A stretch of DNA of 64,000 nucleotides from the NCBI RefSeq assembly GCF_024171645.1, contig NZ_JALKAC010000008.1, forward strand, positions 186,001 through 250,000, written 5' to 3'. The notes under the pieces were generated by a model. The model saw only the letters and a list, made by a program, of their open reading frames with translations. It was not told the DNA's origin and did no database searches. The DNA comes from Flavobacterium sp. HSC-32F16. GTDB taxonomy: Bacteria > Bacteroidota > Bacteroidia > Flavobacteriales > Flavobacteriaceae. Positions 24,837 to 34,744 of the stretch are shown piece after piece. Numbering within the stretch: the first letter of the stretch is position 1; every line of letters begins with the position of its first letter. The position numbers were made by a program, and so were the translations under genes.

Positions 24837-27800
24837 ATGATAACAAATCAGACTGAAAGATTGAATTTTGCCTCTACAAAAAATATTCCTGACTATCCGG
24901 ATTTCTTGGATGTTCAGGTTAAATCTTTTAAGGATTTCTTCCAATTAGAAACGAAATCTGACGAAAGAGGCAACGAAGGGTTATACAATACCTTCATGGA
25001 AAACTTCCCTATTACAGATACGAGAAATAACTTCGTATTGGAATTCCTAGATTATTTTGTTGATCCGCCACGTTATACAATTCAAGAATGTATAGAGAGA
25101 GGTCTTACTTATAGTGTGCCTTTAAAAGCCAGGTTGAAACTATACTGTACAGATCCAGAACACGAAGATTTTGAAACTATTGTACAAGATGTTTATCTTG
25201 GAACAATTCCTTACATGACTCCTAGTGGTACTTTTGTAATAAATGGTGCCGAACGTGTTGTAGTATCTCAATTACACCGTTCTCCAGGGGTTTTCTTTGG
25301 ACAATCATTCCACGCAAATGGAACTAAACTTTATTCTGCCAGAGTAATTCCTTTTAAAGGTTCTTGGATAGAATTTTCTACAGATATCAACAGCGTTATG
25401 TACGCTTATATCGATAGAAAGAAAAAATTACCTGTTACAACTTTATTCCGTGCAATTGGGTTCGAAAGAGATAAGGATATCCTTGAAATTTTCGACTTAG
25501 CAGAAGAAATTAAAGTTTCAAAAACTGGTATTAAGAAATATATTGGAAGAAGACTTGCTGCACGTGTATTGAATACATGGCACGAGGATTTCGTTGATGA
25601 AGATACTGGTGAGGTAGTTTCTATCGAACGTAACGAAATCATCCTTGATCGTGATACAATTATCGACAAAGATAATGTGGAAGAAATCATCGATTCTAAC
25701 GTTAAATCTATTTTGTTACACAAAGAGGATAATAACCAGGCAGATTATGCTATTATCCACAATACATTACAAAAAGATCCAACAAACTCTGAAAAAGAAG
25801 CTGTAGAGCACATTTACCGTCAGTTGCGTAACGCTGAACCGCCTGATGAGGAAACTGCTCGTGGTATTATAGATAAATTATTCTTCTCTGATCAACGTTA
25901 TAACTTAGGTGAAGTTGGTCGTTACAGAATGAACAAAAAATTGAATTTAGATATCCCTATGGATAAGCAAGTGCTTACCAAAGAAGATATCATTACAATT
26001 GTAAAATATTTGATCGAATTGATCAACTCTAAAGCAGAGATTGATGATATTGATCACTTATCAAACCGTCGTGTTAGAACAGTTGGTGAACAATTGTCTC
26101 AACAATTCGGTGTTGGTTTAGCACGTATGGCTAGAACTATTCGTGAGAGAATGAACGTTAGAGATAACGAGGTGTTTACACCAATTGATTTGATTAATGC
26201 TAAAACATTATCATCAGTTATCAACTCTTTCTTTGGAACTAACCAGTTATCTCAATTTATGGATCAAACGAATCCATTAGCTGAGATTACGCACAAAAGA
26301 AGACTTTCTGCACTTGGACCAGGTGGACTTTCGAGAGAGAGAGCTGGTTTCGAGGTTCGTGACGTTCACTATACACACTATGGTCGTTTATGTCCGATTG
26401 AAACTCCAGAGGGACCAAACATTGGTTTGATTTCATCTCTTGGTGTTTATGCAAAAGTAAACGGAATGGGATTCATCGAAACTCCATACCGTAAAGTAAC
26501 TAATGGTGTAGTTGATTTAGAAAGTACTCCAATTTACTTAAGTGCTGAAGAAGAAGAAGGTAAAATGATTGCTCAGGCAAACATTGAAATGGATGAAACT
26601 GGTAAAATTACAGCTAGCAATGTTATTGCTCGTGAGGAAGGTGACTTCCCGGTTGTTGAACCATCAGTAGTTCATTATACAGACGTTGCACCTAACCAGA
26701 TCGCTTCGATTTCTGCGTCATTGATTCCTTTCTTGGAGCATGATGATGCGAACCGTGCGTTGATGGGATCTAACATGATGCGTCAGGCGGTTCCTTTGAT
26801 CCGTCCAGAAGCACCAATCGTTGGTACAGGTTTAGAGCGTCAGGTGGCTTCAGATTCAAGAGTATTAATCAATGCTGAAGGGCATGGAACTGTTGAATAT
26901 GTTGATGCAAATATCATTACTATTAAATACGATCGTACAGAAGACGAGAGAATGGTTAGTTTTGATGCTGATGAGAAAACATACAACCTTATTAAATTTA
27001 GAAAAACCAATCAAGGTACAAGTATTAACTTGAAACCAATCGTAAGAAAAGGTGACAGAGTTATTCCTGGACAAGTATTGTCAGAAGGATATGCTACTCA
27101 AAATGGAGAATTAGCTTTAGGTAGAAACTTAAAAGTTGCGTTCATGCCATGGAAAGGGTATAACTTCGAGGATGCGATTGTAATTTCTGAAAAAGTAGTT
27201 CGTGATGATATTTTTACATCTATCCACGTTGATGATTATTCATTAGAGGTTAGAGATACTAAGTTAGGAAATGAAGAGTTAACAAACGATATTCCTAACG
27301 TTTCTGAAGAAGCTACTAAAGATTTAGATGAAAACGGTATGATCAGAATTGGAGCAGAGGTTAAACCTGGCGACATTTTGATCGGAAAAATTACACCAAA
27401 AGGAGAATCAGATCCTACTCCAGAGGAGAAATTGCTTCGTGCAATCTTCGGGGATAAAGCAGGTGATGTAAAAGATGCTTCATTAAAAGCTTCTCCATCT
27501 TTACATGGTGTAGTTCTTGATAAAAAATTATTTGCAAGAGCCGTAAAAGATAAACGTAAACGTACTCAGGATAAAGATGCTTTAGGCGCTTTAGAAATGG
27601 AATTCGAAACTAAATTTGTTGAATTAAAAGACAGATTAGTTGAGAAATTATTCTTGATCGTTAACGGAAAAACATCTCAAGGTGTAATGAATGATTTGGG
27701 TGAAGAAGTTTTACCAAAAGGTAAAAAATATACTCAAAAAATGCTTTACGCAGTAGAAGATTTTGCTCACTTAAGCAAAGGTCAATGGGTTGCTGATGAC

Positions 27801-28649
27801 GCTACAAATAAAATGGTTAATGATTTAATTCATAACTATAAAATTAAGCTGAATGACTTACAAGGATCTTTAAGAAGAGAAAAATTCACTATTACAGTTG
27901 GGGATGAATTACCATCTGGAATCTTGAAATTAGCGAAAATTTATATCGCTAAAAAACGTAAATTGAAAGTGGGGGATAAAATGGCAGGACGTCACGGTAA
28001 CAAAGGTATTGTTGCAAGAATCGTTCGTCATGAAGATATGCCTTTCTTAGAAGATGGAACACCGGTAGATATCGTATTGAATCCACTTGGGGTACCTTCA
28101 CGTATGAACATTGGTCAGATTTATGAAACTGTTCTTGGATGGGCTGGTATGAACTTGGGTAGAAAATTTGCTACTCCAATTTTTGACGGTGCTTCTCTTG
28201 ACGAAATCAATGCTTTGACTGATGAAGCTAACGTACCACGTTTCGGACATACTTATCTTTATGATGGTGGAACTGGAGAGCGTTTTGCACAAAAAGCAAC
28301 GGTGGGTGTAATTTACATGCTTAAATTAGGACACATGGTTGATGATAAGATGCACGCACGTTCTATCGGACCATACTCATTGATTACGCAGCAACCACTT
28401 GGAGGTAAGGCTCAATTTGGAGGTCAGCGTTTTGGAGAGATGGAGGTTTGGGCACTTGAGGCTTATGGAGCTTCTAGTACACTACGTGAAATCTTAACTG
28501 TTAAGTCTGATGACGTTATTGGTAGAGCTAAAACTTACGAGGCTATCGTTAAGGGTGAAACTATGCCAGAACCAGGTTTACCAGAATCATTCAATGTATT
28601 AATGCACGAATTGAAAGGTCTAGGTTTAGATCTTCGTTTGGAAGAATAA
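24837..28649 (+). CDS. rpoB: DNA-directed RNA polymerase subunit beta
   Basis: A 1270-residue beta subunit, target of rifampicin in other bacteria. The rifampicin-site region reads FFGTNQLSQFMDQTNPLAEI then THKRRLSALGPGGLSRERAG, the wild-type pattern. Other landmarks are RDVHYTHYGRLCPIETPEGP, KVGDKMAGRHGNKGIVARI and the C-terminal GGKAQFGGQRFGEMEVWALE. ATG 24837 gives MITNQTERL; the TTG at 24834 in front is not needed. It is preceded by a long AT-rich leader after the rplL hairpin. Confidence 0.98.
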   Translation: MITNQTERLNFASTKNIPDYPDFLDVQVKSFKDFFQLETKSDERGNEGLYNTFMENFPITDTRNNFVLEFLDYFVDPPRYTIQECIERGLTYSVPLKARLKLYCTDPEHEDFETIVQDVYLGTIPYMTPSGTFVINGAERVVVSQLHRSPGVFFGQSFHANGTKLYSARVIPFKGSWIEFSTDINSVMYAYIDRKKKLPVTTLFRAIGFERDKDILEIFDLAEEIKVSKTGIKKYIGRRLAARVLNTWHEDFVDEDTGEVVSIERNEIILDRDTIIDKDNVEEIIDSNVKSILLHKEDNNQADYAIIHNTLQKDPTNSEKEAVEHIYRQLRNAEPPDEETARGIIDKLFFSDQRYNLGEVGRYRMNKKLNLDIPMDKQVLTKEDIITIVKYLIELINSKAEIDDIDHLSNRRVRTVGEQLSQQFGVGLARMARTIRERMNVRDNEVFTPIDLINAKTLSSVINSFFGTNQLSQFMDQTNPLAEITHKRRLSALGPGGLSRERAGFEVRDVHYTHYGRLCPIETPEGPNIGLISSLGVYAKVNGMGFIETPYRKVTNGVVDLESTPIYLSAEEEEGKMIAQANIEMDETGKITASNVIAREEGDFPVVEPSVVHYTDVAPNQIASISASLIPFLEHDDANRALMGSNMMRQAVPLIRPEAPIVGTGLERQVASDSRVLINAEGHGTVEYVDANIITIKYDRTEDERMVSFDADEKTYNLIKFRKTNQGTSINLKPIVRKGDRVIPGQVLSEGYATQNGELALGRNLKVAFMPWKGYNFEDAIVISEKVVRDDIFTSIHVDDYSLEVRDTKLGNEELTNDIPNVSEEATKDLDENGMIRIGAEVKPGDILIGKITPKGESDPTPEEKLLRAIFGDKAGDVKDASLKASPSLHGVVLDKKLFARAVKDKRKRTQDKDALGALEMEFETKFVELKDRLVEKLFLIVNGKTSQGVMNDLGEEVLPKGKKYTQKMLYAVEDFAHLSKGQWVADDATNKMVNDLIHNYKIKLNDLQGSLRREKFTITVGDELPSGILKLAKIYIAKKRKLKVGDKMAGRHGNKGIVARIVRHEDMPFLEDGTPVDIVLNPLGVPSRMNIGQIYETVLGWAGMNLGRKFATPIFDGASLDEINALTDEANVPRFGHTYLYDGGTGERFAQKATVGVIYMLKLGHMVDDKMHARSIGPYSLITQQPLGGKAQFGGQRFGEMEVWALEAYGASSTLREILTVKSDDVIGRAKTYEAIVKGETMPEPGLPESFNVLMHELKGLGLDLRLEE

Positions 28650-28668
28650 ATAAAAGTTTCTAGTTATA

Positions 28669-28707
28669 GTCTCAGTATTCAGTCCCGCACTGAAAACTGA
28701 GACTTTT
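28669..28707 (+). other. Long hairpin in the rpoB-rpoC spacer
   Basis: GTCTCAGT pairs with ACTGAGAC and, inside it, TTCAGT with ACTGAA around CCCGC, with single A mismatches. TTTT follows. It lies 20 bases after the rpoB stop, and rpoC starts 222 bases further on. It resembles a weak terminator or RNA processing site. Confidence 0.65.
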
Positions 28708-28929
28708 GACTGAAACAAATGTTAGAAGTTTTTAAAGATTTATACCCGTAAACCGTTCCGATTTTTTATAATAATGTAAGCCATTTTATAATTAGCACTT
28801 CAAATTTAATTTTGAGGTTTAGAGAAGTAACCCGAGGTAGTAGCTGAATGATTAACTCTTTGTTTTTAAAGAGTAGATTATAAATCTAAATTCAATTTTT
28901 TAATTGCAAATAAATCAATAGTAAAAACT

Positions 28930-31900
28930 ATGATGAATAACAGAAACAATAATAAAGATAAAAATCCAGTTAAAAGATTTAATAAAATCTCTATTGGATT
29001 GGCTTCACCAGAATCTATCCTTAAAGAATCAAGAGGAGAGGTTTTAAAGCCTGAAACAATTAACTATAGAACTCACAAACCTGAGCGTGACGGACTTTTC
29101 TGCGAAAGAATCTTCGGACCAGTAAAAGATTTCGAATGTGCTTGTGGTAAGTATAAAAGAATTCGTTACAAAGGTATCATCTGTGACCGTTGTGGTGTTG
29201 AAGTTACTGAGAAAAAAGTACGTCGTGACAGAGTAGGACACATCAACCTTGTTGTGCCAATTGCTCATATCTGGTACTTCCGTTCTCTTCCAAACAAAAT
29301 TGGTTATATCCTTGGTCTTCCATCTAAAAAATTAGATATGATCATTTACTACGAAAGATACGTAGTAATTCAGGCTGGTATTGCTAAAAATGCAGATGGA
29401 GAATCTTTACAAAGACTAGATTTCTTAACTGAAGAAGAATATTTGAATATTTTAGATACTCTTCCACAAGAAAATCAATATTTAGATGATATGGATCCTA
29501 ATAAATTTGTTGCCAAAATGGGAGCAGAATGTATTATGGATTTATTAGCTCGTATCGACTTAGATGAATTGTCTTACCAATTGAGACATAGTGCTAACAA
29601 CGAAACATCTAAACAACGTAAAACTGAAGCTTTAAAAAGATTACAAGTTGTTGAGTCTTTCCGTGAGTCTAACTTAAACCGCGAAAACCGTCCTGAATGG
29701 ATGATTATGAAAGTGGTTCCAGTTATCCCGCCAGAATTACGTCCGCTTGTGCCGCTTGATGGAGGTCGTTTTGCAACTTCAGATTTAAATGACTTATATC
29801 GTCGTGTAATCATCCGTAACAACCGTTTGAAAAGATTAATGGAGATTAAAGCTCCAGAAGTTATCTTAAGAAACGAGAAACGTATGTTGCAAGAATCTGT
29901 TGATTCATTATTTGATAACACTCGAAAAGCTTCTGCTGTTAAAACAGAATCTAACAGACCATTAAAATCATTATCTGATTCCTTAAAAGGTAAGCAAGGA
30001 CGTTTCCGTCAAAACTTACTTGGAAAACGTGTGGATTATTCTGCTCGTTCGGTAATTGTTGTTGGTCCTGAGTTAAAATTATTCGAATGTGGATTGCCAA
30101 AAGATATGGCATCTGAGTTATACAAACCTTTTGTTATCCGTAAATTGATTGAAAGAGGTATTGTAAAAACAGTAAAATCTGCTAAGAAGATCATAGACAA
30201 AAAAGAGCCTGTAGTTTGGGATATCCTTGAAAATGTAATTAAAGGTCACCCAGTATTACTTAACCGTGCTCCTACGTTACACAGGCTTGGTATTCAGGCT
30301 TTCCAGCCAAAATTAATTGAAGGAAAAGCGATCCAATTGCACCCATTAGTATGTACGGCTTTCAACGCCGATTTTGATGGGGATCAGATGGCAGTTCACT
30401 TACCATTAGGACCAGAGGCTATTTTAGAGGCACAATTATTAATGTTGGCTTCTCACAATATTCTTAACCCTGCAAATGGTGCTCCAATTACTGTACCTTC
30501 TCAGGATATGGTCTTGGGTCTATATTATATGACCAAAGAACGTATCTCTACACCAGAACACATAATTTTAGGTCAAGACTTAACTTTCTATTCTGCTGAA
30601 GAAGTAAATATTGCATTAAACGAAGGAAGATTAGAATTGAATGCTCGTGTGAAAATTAGAGCAAAAGATTTTAATGACGCTGGAGAATTAGTGTACAAAA
30701 TTATTCAAACAACTGCAGGACGTGTATTATTTAACGAAGTAGTACCTGAAGCAGCTGGATATATCAATGACGTATTGACTAAGAAAAACCTTAGAGATAT
30801 TATCGGACACATTTTGAGTGTGACTGATGTACCTACAACTGCGGCTTTCTTGGATAATATGAAAGATATGGGTTATAAATTTGCATTTAGAGGAGGTTTA
30901 TCATTCTCTTTAGGTGATATTAGAATCCCAGAACAAAAAACGAAGTTAATTGCAGATGCCAGAGAGCAAGTTGAAGGTATCTCAACTAACTATAACATGG
31001 GTCTTATTACAAATAACGAGCGTTACAACCAAGTTATTGACGTTTGGACTTCAGCAAATGCTCAGTTAACAGAATTGGCAATGAAAAATATTAGAGAAGA
31101 CCAACAAGGTTTCAACTCTGTATATATGATGCTTGATTCTGGGGCGAGGGGTTCTAAGGAACAGATTCGTCAGTTAACTGGTATGCGTGGTTTGATGGCG
31201 AAGCCTAAAAAATCTACTGCTGGTGGTGGTGAGATTATTGAAAACCCGATTCTTTCTAACTTTAAGGAAGGTCTGTCGATCCTTGAGTATTTCATTTCTA
31301 CTCACGGTGCTCGTAAAGGTCTTGCGGATACGGCTCTTAAAACAGCCGATGCTGGTTACTTGACAAGAAGGCTTCATGACGTTTCTCAAGATGTTATTGT
31401 TAACATTGAAGATTGTGGAACTTTAAGAGGTGTTGAAGTTGCTGCATTGAAGAAAAATGAGGAAATCGTTGAGTCGTTAGGAGAAAGAATTTTAGGACGT
31501 GTTGCATTGCAAGATGTTATAAATCCACTTACTAATGAAGTAATAGTTCAATCTGGCCAGCAAATTACTGAAGCAATTATGAGAACTATAGAAGCTTCTC
31601 CAATTGAAAAAGTAGAGGTTAGATCTCCATTAACTTGTGAGGCTTTAAAAGGTATTTGTGCTAAATGTTACGGTAGAAACTTAGCTACTGGAAAAATGAC
31701 ACAAAGAGGTGAAGCTGTCGGAGTTATTGCTGCTCAGTCTATTGGAGAGCCAGGTACACAGTTAACACTTCGTACGTTCCACGTTGGAGGGGTTGCTGGA
31801 GGTATTTCTGAAGAATCAAGTATCATTACAAGATTCAACGGTAGACTTGAAATTGAAGATTTAAAAACTGTTAAAGGTGAAGACAGCGAAGGTAATGCGG

Positions 31901-33240
31901 TAGATATCGTAGTATCACGTTCAACTGAATTAAAATTAGTTGACGAAAAAACTGGAATCGTCTTAAATACACATAACATTCCTTACGGTTCTAGTATCTT
32001 TGTTAAAGATGGAGAAACTGTAGCTAAAGGAAGTGTAATCTGTAAATGGGATCCATATAATGGTGTAATTGTTTCTGAGTTTACAGGTAAGATCGCTTAC
32101 GAAGATTTAGAGCAAGGACAATCATTCATGGTTGAGATCGATGAGCAGACTGGTTTCCAGGAAAAAGTAATTTCTGAGGCTAGAAACAAAAAGTTAATCC
32201 CGACTTTATTAGTTTATGGTAAAGAAGGTGAATTAATTCGTTCTTACAACTTACCAGTAGGTGCACACTTAATGGTTGAAAATGGTGAGAAAATTAAAGC
32301 CGGTAAAGTATTAGTAAAAATCCCTCGTCGTTCTTCTAAAGCAGGCGATATTACGGGAGGATTACCAAGAATTACTGAGTTGCTTGAGGCTCGTAACCCT
32401 TCAAATCCAGCAGTTGTATCTGAAATTGATGGTGTTGTTTCTTTTGGAAAAATCAAAAGAGGTAACCGTGAGATCGTTATCGAATCTAAATTTGGTGAAA
32501 TTAAAAAGTATTTAGTTAAGCTTTCAAGCCAAATCTTAGTACAAGAAAATGACTTCGTAAGAGCGGGAGTGCCATTGTCTGATGGTGCAATTACACCAGA
32601 TGATATCTTAAGAATTCAAGGACCGGCTGCTGTTCAACAGTACTTGGTAAATGAAATTCAAGAGGTTTACCGTTTACAAGGGGTAAAAATTAATGACAAG
32701 CACTTTGAGGTAGTAATTCGTCAAATGATGCGTAAAGTAAGAGTTGAAGATCCAGGAGATACTTTATTCCTAGAGGACCAATTGATTCACACGAAAGACT
32801 TTATCCTTCAAAATGATAAATTATATGGTATGAAAGTGGTAGAGGATGCTGGAGATTCTTCAGTATTGAAACCAGGTCAGATCATTTCTCCTCGTGAGCT
32901 TCGTGATGAGAATTCATTATTGAAACGTACAGATAAAAATCTTGTTGTAGCAAGAGACGTAATTACTGCAACTGCAACACCAGTTTTACAAGGTATTACA
33001 AGAGCTTCGTTACAAACTAAATCATTCATTTCTGCGGCTTCATTCCAGGAGACAACGAAAGTACTTAACGAAGCTGCAGTAGCTGGTAAAGTAGATGATT
33101 TAGAAGGATTAAAAGAAAATGTAATTGTTGGACACAGAATTCCTGCTGGAACTGGTATGAGAGAATATGATAACACTATCGTAGGATCTAAAGACGATTA
33201 CAACGAAATGATGGCTAATAAAGAAGAATACATTTATTAA
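28930..33240 (+). CDS. rpoC: DNA-directed RNA polymerase subunit beta'
   Basis: A 1436-residue beta' subunit with the active-site motif NADFDGDQMAVH, which carries the three Mg-binding Asp. The N-terminal zinc site is CACGKYKRIRYKGIICDRCG, and the second zinc cluster is in CEALKGICAKCYGRNLATG. The bridge-helix/trigger-loop region has MLDSGARGSKEQIRQLTGMR and PIIENP-type flanks. The start MMNNRNNNKDKNPVKRF is usual in flavobacteria; a second ATG follows at once. The rpoB-rpoC gap of 280 bases is larger than in most bacteria. Confidence 0.98.
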   Translation: MMNNRNNNKDKNPVKRFNKISIGLASPESILKESRGEVLKPETINYRTHKPERDGLFCERIFGPVKDFECACGKYKRIRYKGIICDRCGVEVTEKKVRRDRVGHINLVVPIAHIWYFRSLPNKIGYILGLPSKKLDMIIYYERYVVIQAGIAKNADGESLQRLDFLTEEEYLNILDTLPQENQYLDDMDPNKFVAKMGAECIMDLLARIDLDELSYQLRHSANNETSKQRKTEALKRLQVVESFRESNLNRENRPEWMIMKVVPVIPPELRPLVPLDGGRFATSDLNDLYRRVIIRNNRLKRLMEIKAPEVILRNEKRMLQESVDSLFDNTRKASAVKTESNRPLKSLSDSLKGKQGRFRQNLLGKRVDYSARSVIVVGPELKLFECGLPKDMASELYKPFVIRKLIERGIVKTVKSAKKIIDKKEPVVWDILENVIKGHPVLLNRAPTLHRLGIQAFQPKLIEGKAIQLHPLVCTAFNADFDGDQMAVHLPLGPEAILEAQLLMLASHNILNPANGAPITVPSQDMVLGLYYMTKERISTPEHIILGQDLTFYSAEEVNIALNEGRLELNARVKIRAKDFNDAGELVYKIIQTTAGRVLFNEVVPEAAGYINDVLTKKNLRDIIGHILSVTDVPTTAAFLDNMKDMGYKFAFRGGLSFSLGDIRIPEQKTKLIADAREQVEGISTNYNMGLITNNERYNQVIDVWTSANAQLTELAMKNIREDQQGFNSVYMMLDSGARGSKEQIRQLTGMRGLMAKPKKSTAGGGEIIENPILSNFKEGLSILEYFISTHGARKGLADTALKTADAGYLTRRLHDVSQDVIVNIEDCGTLRGVEVAALKKNEEIVESLGERILGRVALQDVINPLTNEVIVQSGQQITEAIMRTIEASPIEKVEVRSPLTCEALKGICAKCYGRNLATGKMTQRGEAVGVIAAQSIGEPGTQLTLRTFHVGGVAGGISEESSIITRFNGRLEIEDLKTVKGEDSEGNAVDIVVSRSTELKLVDEKTGIVLNTHNIPYGSSIFVKDGETVAKGSVICKWDPYNGVIVSEFTGKIAYEDLEQGQSFMVEIDEQTGFQEKVISEARNKKLIPTLLVYGKEGELIRSYNLPVGAHLMVENGEKIKAGKVLVKIPRRSSKAGDITGGLPRITELLEARNPSNPAVVSEIDGVVSFGKIKRGNREIVIESKFGEIKKYLVKLSSQILVQENDFVRAGVPLSDGAITPDDILRIQGPAAVQQYLVNEIQEVYRLQGVKINDKHFEVVIRQMMRKVRVEDPGDTLFLEDQLIHTKDFILQNDKLYGMKVVEDAGDSSVLKPGQIISPRELRDENSLLKRTDKNLVVARDVITATATPVLQGITRASLQTKSFISAASFQETTKVLNEAAVAGKVDDLEGLKENVIVGHRIPAGTGMREYDNTIVGSKDDYNEMMANKEEYIY

Positions 33241-33251
33241 TTAGGGAAACT

Positions 33252-33563
33252 ATGAGTAATCCGAAACAACAACAAGAGCAAATTAATATTGAGTTAGACG
33301 AAACTATTGCAGAAGGAATTTATTCTAATCTGGCAATTATTAATCATTCATCTTCAGAGTTTGTTTTAGATTTTGTGAGCATTATGCCAGGTATTCCTAA
33401 AGCCAAGGTAAAGTCAAGAATTGTCTTGACACCACAACATGCTAAAAGATTATTACGAGCAATTGGTGAAAATATCCATCGATTTGAAGCCGCTCATGGC
33501 GAAATCAAAGAGACAGAGCAAGCGCCAATACCGCTTAATTTTGGTCCGGCAGGACAAGCATAA
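33252..33563 (+). CDS. DUF3467 domain-containing protein
   Basis: A 103-residue soluble protein. The core IYSNLAIINHSSSEFVLDFV, SIMPGIPKAKVKSRIVLTPQ and HAKRLLRAIGENIHRFEAAH is the DUF3467 pattern, a small family found right after rpoC in many Bacteroidota. Function is unknown. It starts 11 bases after the rpoC stop and is followed by a strong terminator, so it is the last gene of the rpoBC transcript. A role connected with RNA polymerase or its expression is suggested by position only. Confidence 0.9.
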   Translation: MSNPKQQQEQINIELDETIAEGIYSNLAIINHSSSEFVLDFVSIMPGIPKAKVKSRIVLTPQHAKRLLRAIGENIHRFEAAHGEIKETEQAPIPLNFGPAGQA

Positions 33564-33570
33564 TTTTCAA

Positions 33571-33600
33571 AAGCCCCATTAAAAATGGGGCTTTTTTTTT
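33571..33600 (+). terminator. Terminator of the rpoBC-DUF3467 transcript
   Basis: AAGCCCCATT / ATGGGGCTT (A-T closing pairs) with a short A loop and a run of about ten T, directly after the DUF3467 stop. Confidence 0.93.
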
Positions 33601-33792
33601 TGATATCCTATTTAGAATTAAATGTCGTTTGTCTGATTTAATTTACTTTAGTCGACAAAATTTCTTTTTAAAGTTCTATTATTCTAAATTGGCAGTTCCT
33701 ATGATAGATTAATTTTTGAAATATAATGACTTAGTAAGGTTGATTTAATTCAAAGTTTAAGAAAGCACTAATGTAATTAGTGCTTTTTTTTT
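33601..33792 (+). ncRNA. Possible small RNA ending in an orphan terminator
   Basis: No gene lies in 33601-33760, yet a second strong intrinsic terminator stands at 33762-33792 (AAAGCACTAAT, loop GTA, ATTAGTGCTTT, nine T). No open frame of useful length precedes it. A promoter-like TTTG and TACTTTAG around 33627-33651 are too close together to count as good. Either a short non-coding transcript ends here or it is a back-up terminator for rpoBC. Confidence 0.35.
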
Positions 33793-33920
33793 GTCTGAAA
33801 ATGAGTTGATTGAGTTTTTATTTGAAAAATATTTCATTTCTTCCCAACCTTTTTATGAAAAATGTACTCTATATAAGTAAGAACCCCTTTTGAAGGTTTT
33901 TAACCTAAATAAAGTATTAT

Positions 33921-34658
33921 ATGAAAAAGAAATTCACTCTAGAAATAGCAAGTCCCTGTTCTGAAAACTTTGATAAAATGATTCCTAACGCAAGCGGTTC
34001 ATTTTGCAATTCCTGTATGAAAAATGTAATTGATTTAAGCAAGAAAACCAATTCAGAAGTTGCTAGATTTATTGCTGAGAATAAAGATAAGTCTATTTGT
34101 GCGAGGTTAAAAACAACTCAGATGGAAGAACAGTTCGAATACAACGAAATTTCTAAGATTAATACTTTAAAATATGCGGCAGTTGCGGCATCAGTTTTAC
34201 TTGTATCTAATCTTTCAGCACAAGAAAAACAACCTGTAAAAACAGAAATAAACTGCCCAAAACCTAATGTTTATAAGCTAGGTAAAGTGGCTTATAACCA
34301 AACTGTAAACAAAGAAGTATCCATAACGATTAAAGGAAAGTTATTAGAAGCAAAAACAAATAAACCTTTTAACAGCAAAATATATCCTAACTTAATGCTT
34401 TCCGTTGATGGCTCACAAAACCCTGTAAAAGTAAACCCTAAAACAGGGGAGTTTTCTATAGAAGCGAAAATTTTAAAATACAGTAAAACTTTAATGGTTA
34501 CAATTACTGGAAATGATTATTATTTATCAAAAGAAGTATATGTTGATGCTAATTCGGCTAAGAATAATGTTTTGACACAAAATATAATCGTTGGAGCAGA
34601 CGAACTCACTAAAATCTATATTGCCGGCGGATTGGGAATTAATTATACCGGTCAATAA
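33921..34658 (+). CDS. Membrane-anchored protein with N-terminal four-cysteine cluster and carboxypeptidase-regulatory-like domain
   Basis: A 245-residue protein with three parts. Residues 1-70 hold four cysteines (Cys13, Cys29, Cys32, Cys60) in the pattern PCSENF...GSFCNSCMKNVIDLS...SICARL, likely a metal site. Residues 84-100 form a hydrophobic segment ending in LSAQ. Residues about 120-245 are beta-rich with SITIKGKLLEAKTNKPF, like carboxypeptidase-regulatory repeats. If the segment is a membrane anchor, the Cys cluster is cytosolic and the beta domain periplasmic. Such proteins recur in flavobacteria; no function is established to my knowledge. The gene stands alone between terminators. 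Confidence 0.75.
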   Translation: MKKKFTLEIASPCSENFDKMIPNASGSFCNSCMKNVIDLSKKTNSEVARFIAENKDKSICARLKTTQMEEQFEYNEISKINTLKYAAVAASVLLVSNLSAQEKQPVKTEINCPKPNVYKLGKVAYNQTVNKEVSITIKGKLLEAKTNKPFNSKIYPNLMLSVDGSQNPVKVNPKTGEFSIEAKILKYSKTLMVTITGNDYYLSKEVYVDANSAKNNVLTQNIIVGADELTKIYIAGGLGINYTGQ

Positions 34659-34687
34659 TTCAAATTTACATTTTGGGGAATGTAAAT

Positions 34688-34723
34688 AAAAAAGGCTGTC
34701 TAAATAAAATTGACAGCCTTTTT
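34688..34723. terminator. Bidirectional intrinsic terminator
   Basis: AAAAAGGCTGTC / GACAGCCTTTTT with an 11-base loop, between the Cys-cluster gene (plus) and prfC (minus). Confidence 0.9.
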
Positions 34724-34744
34724 GCTTTTTATCTGAAAAGAATA

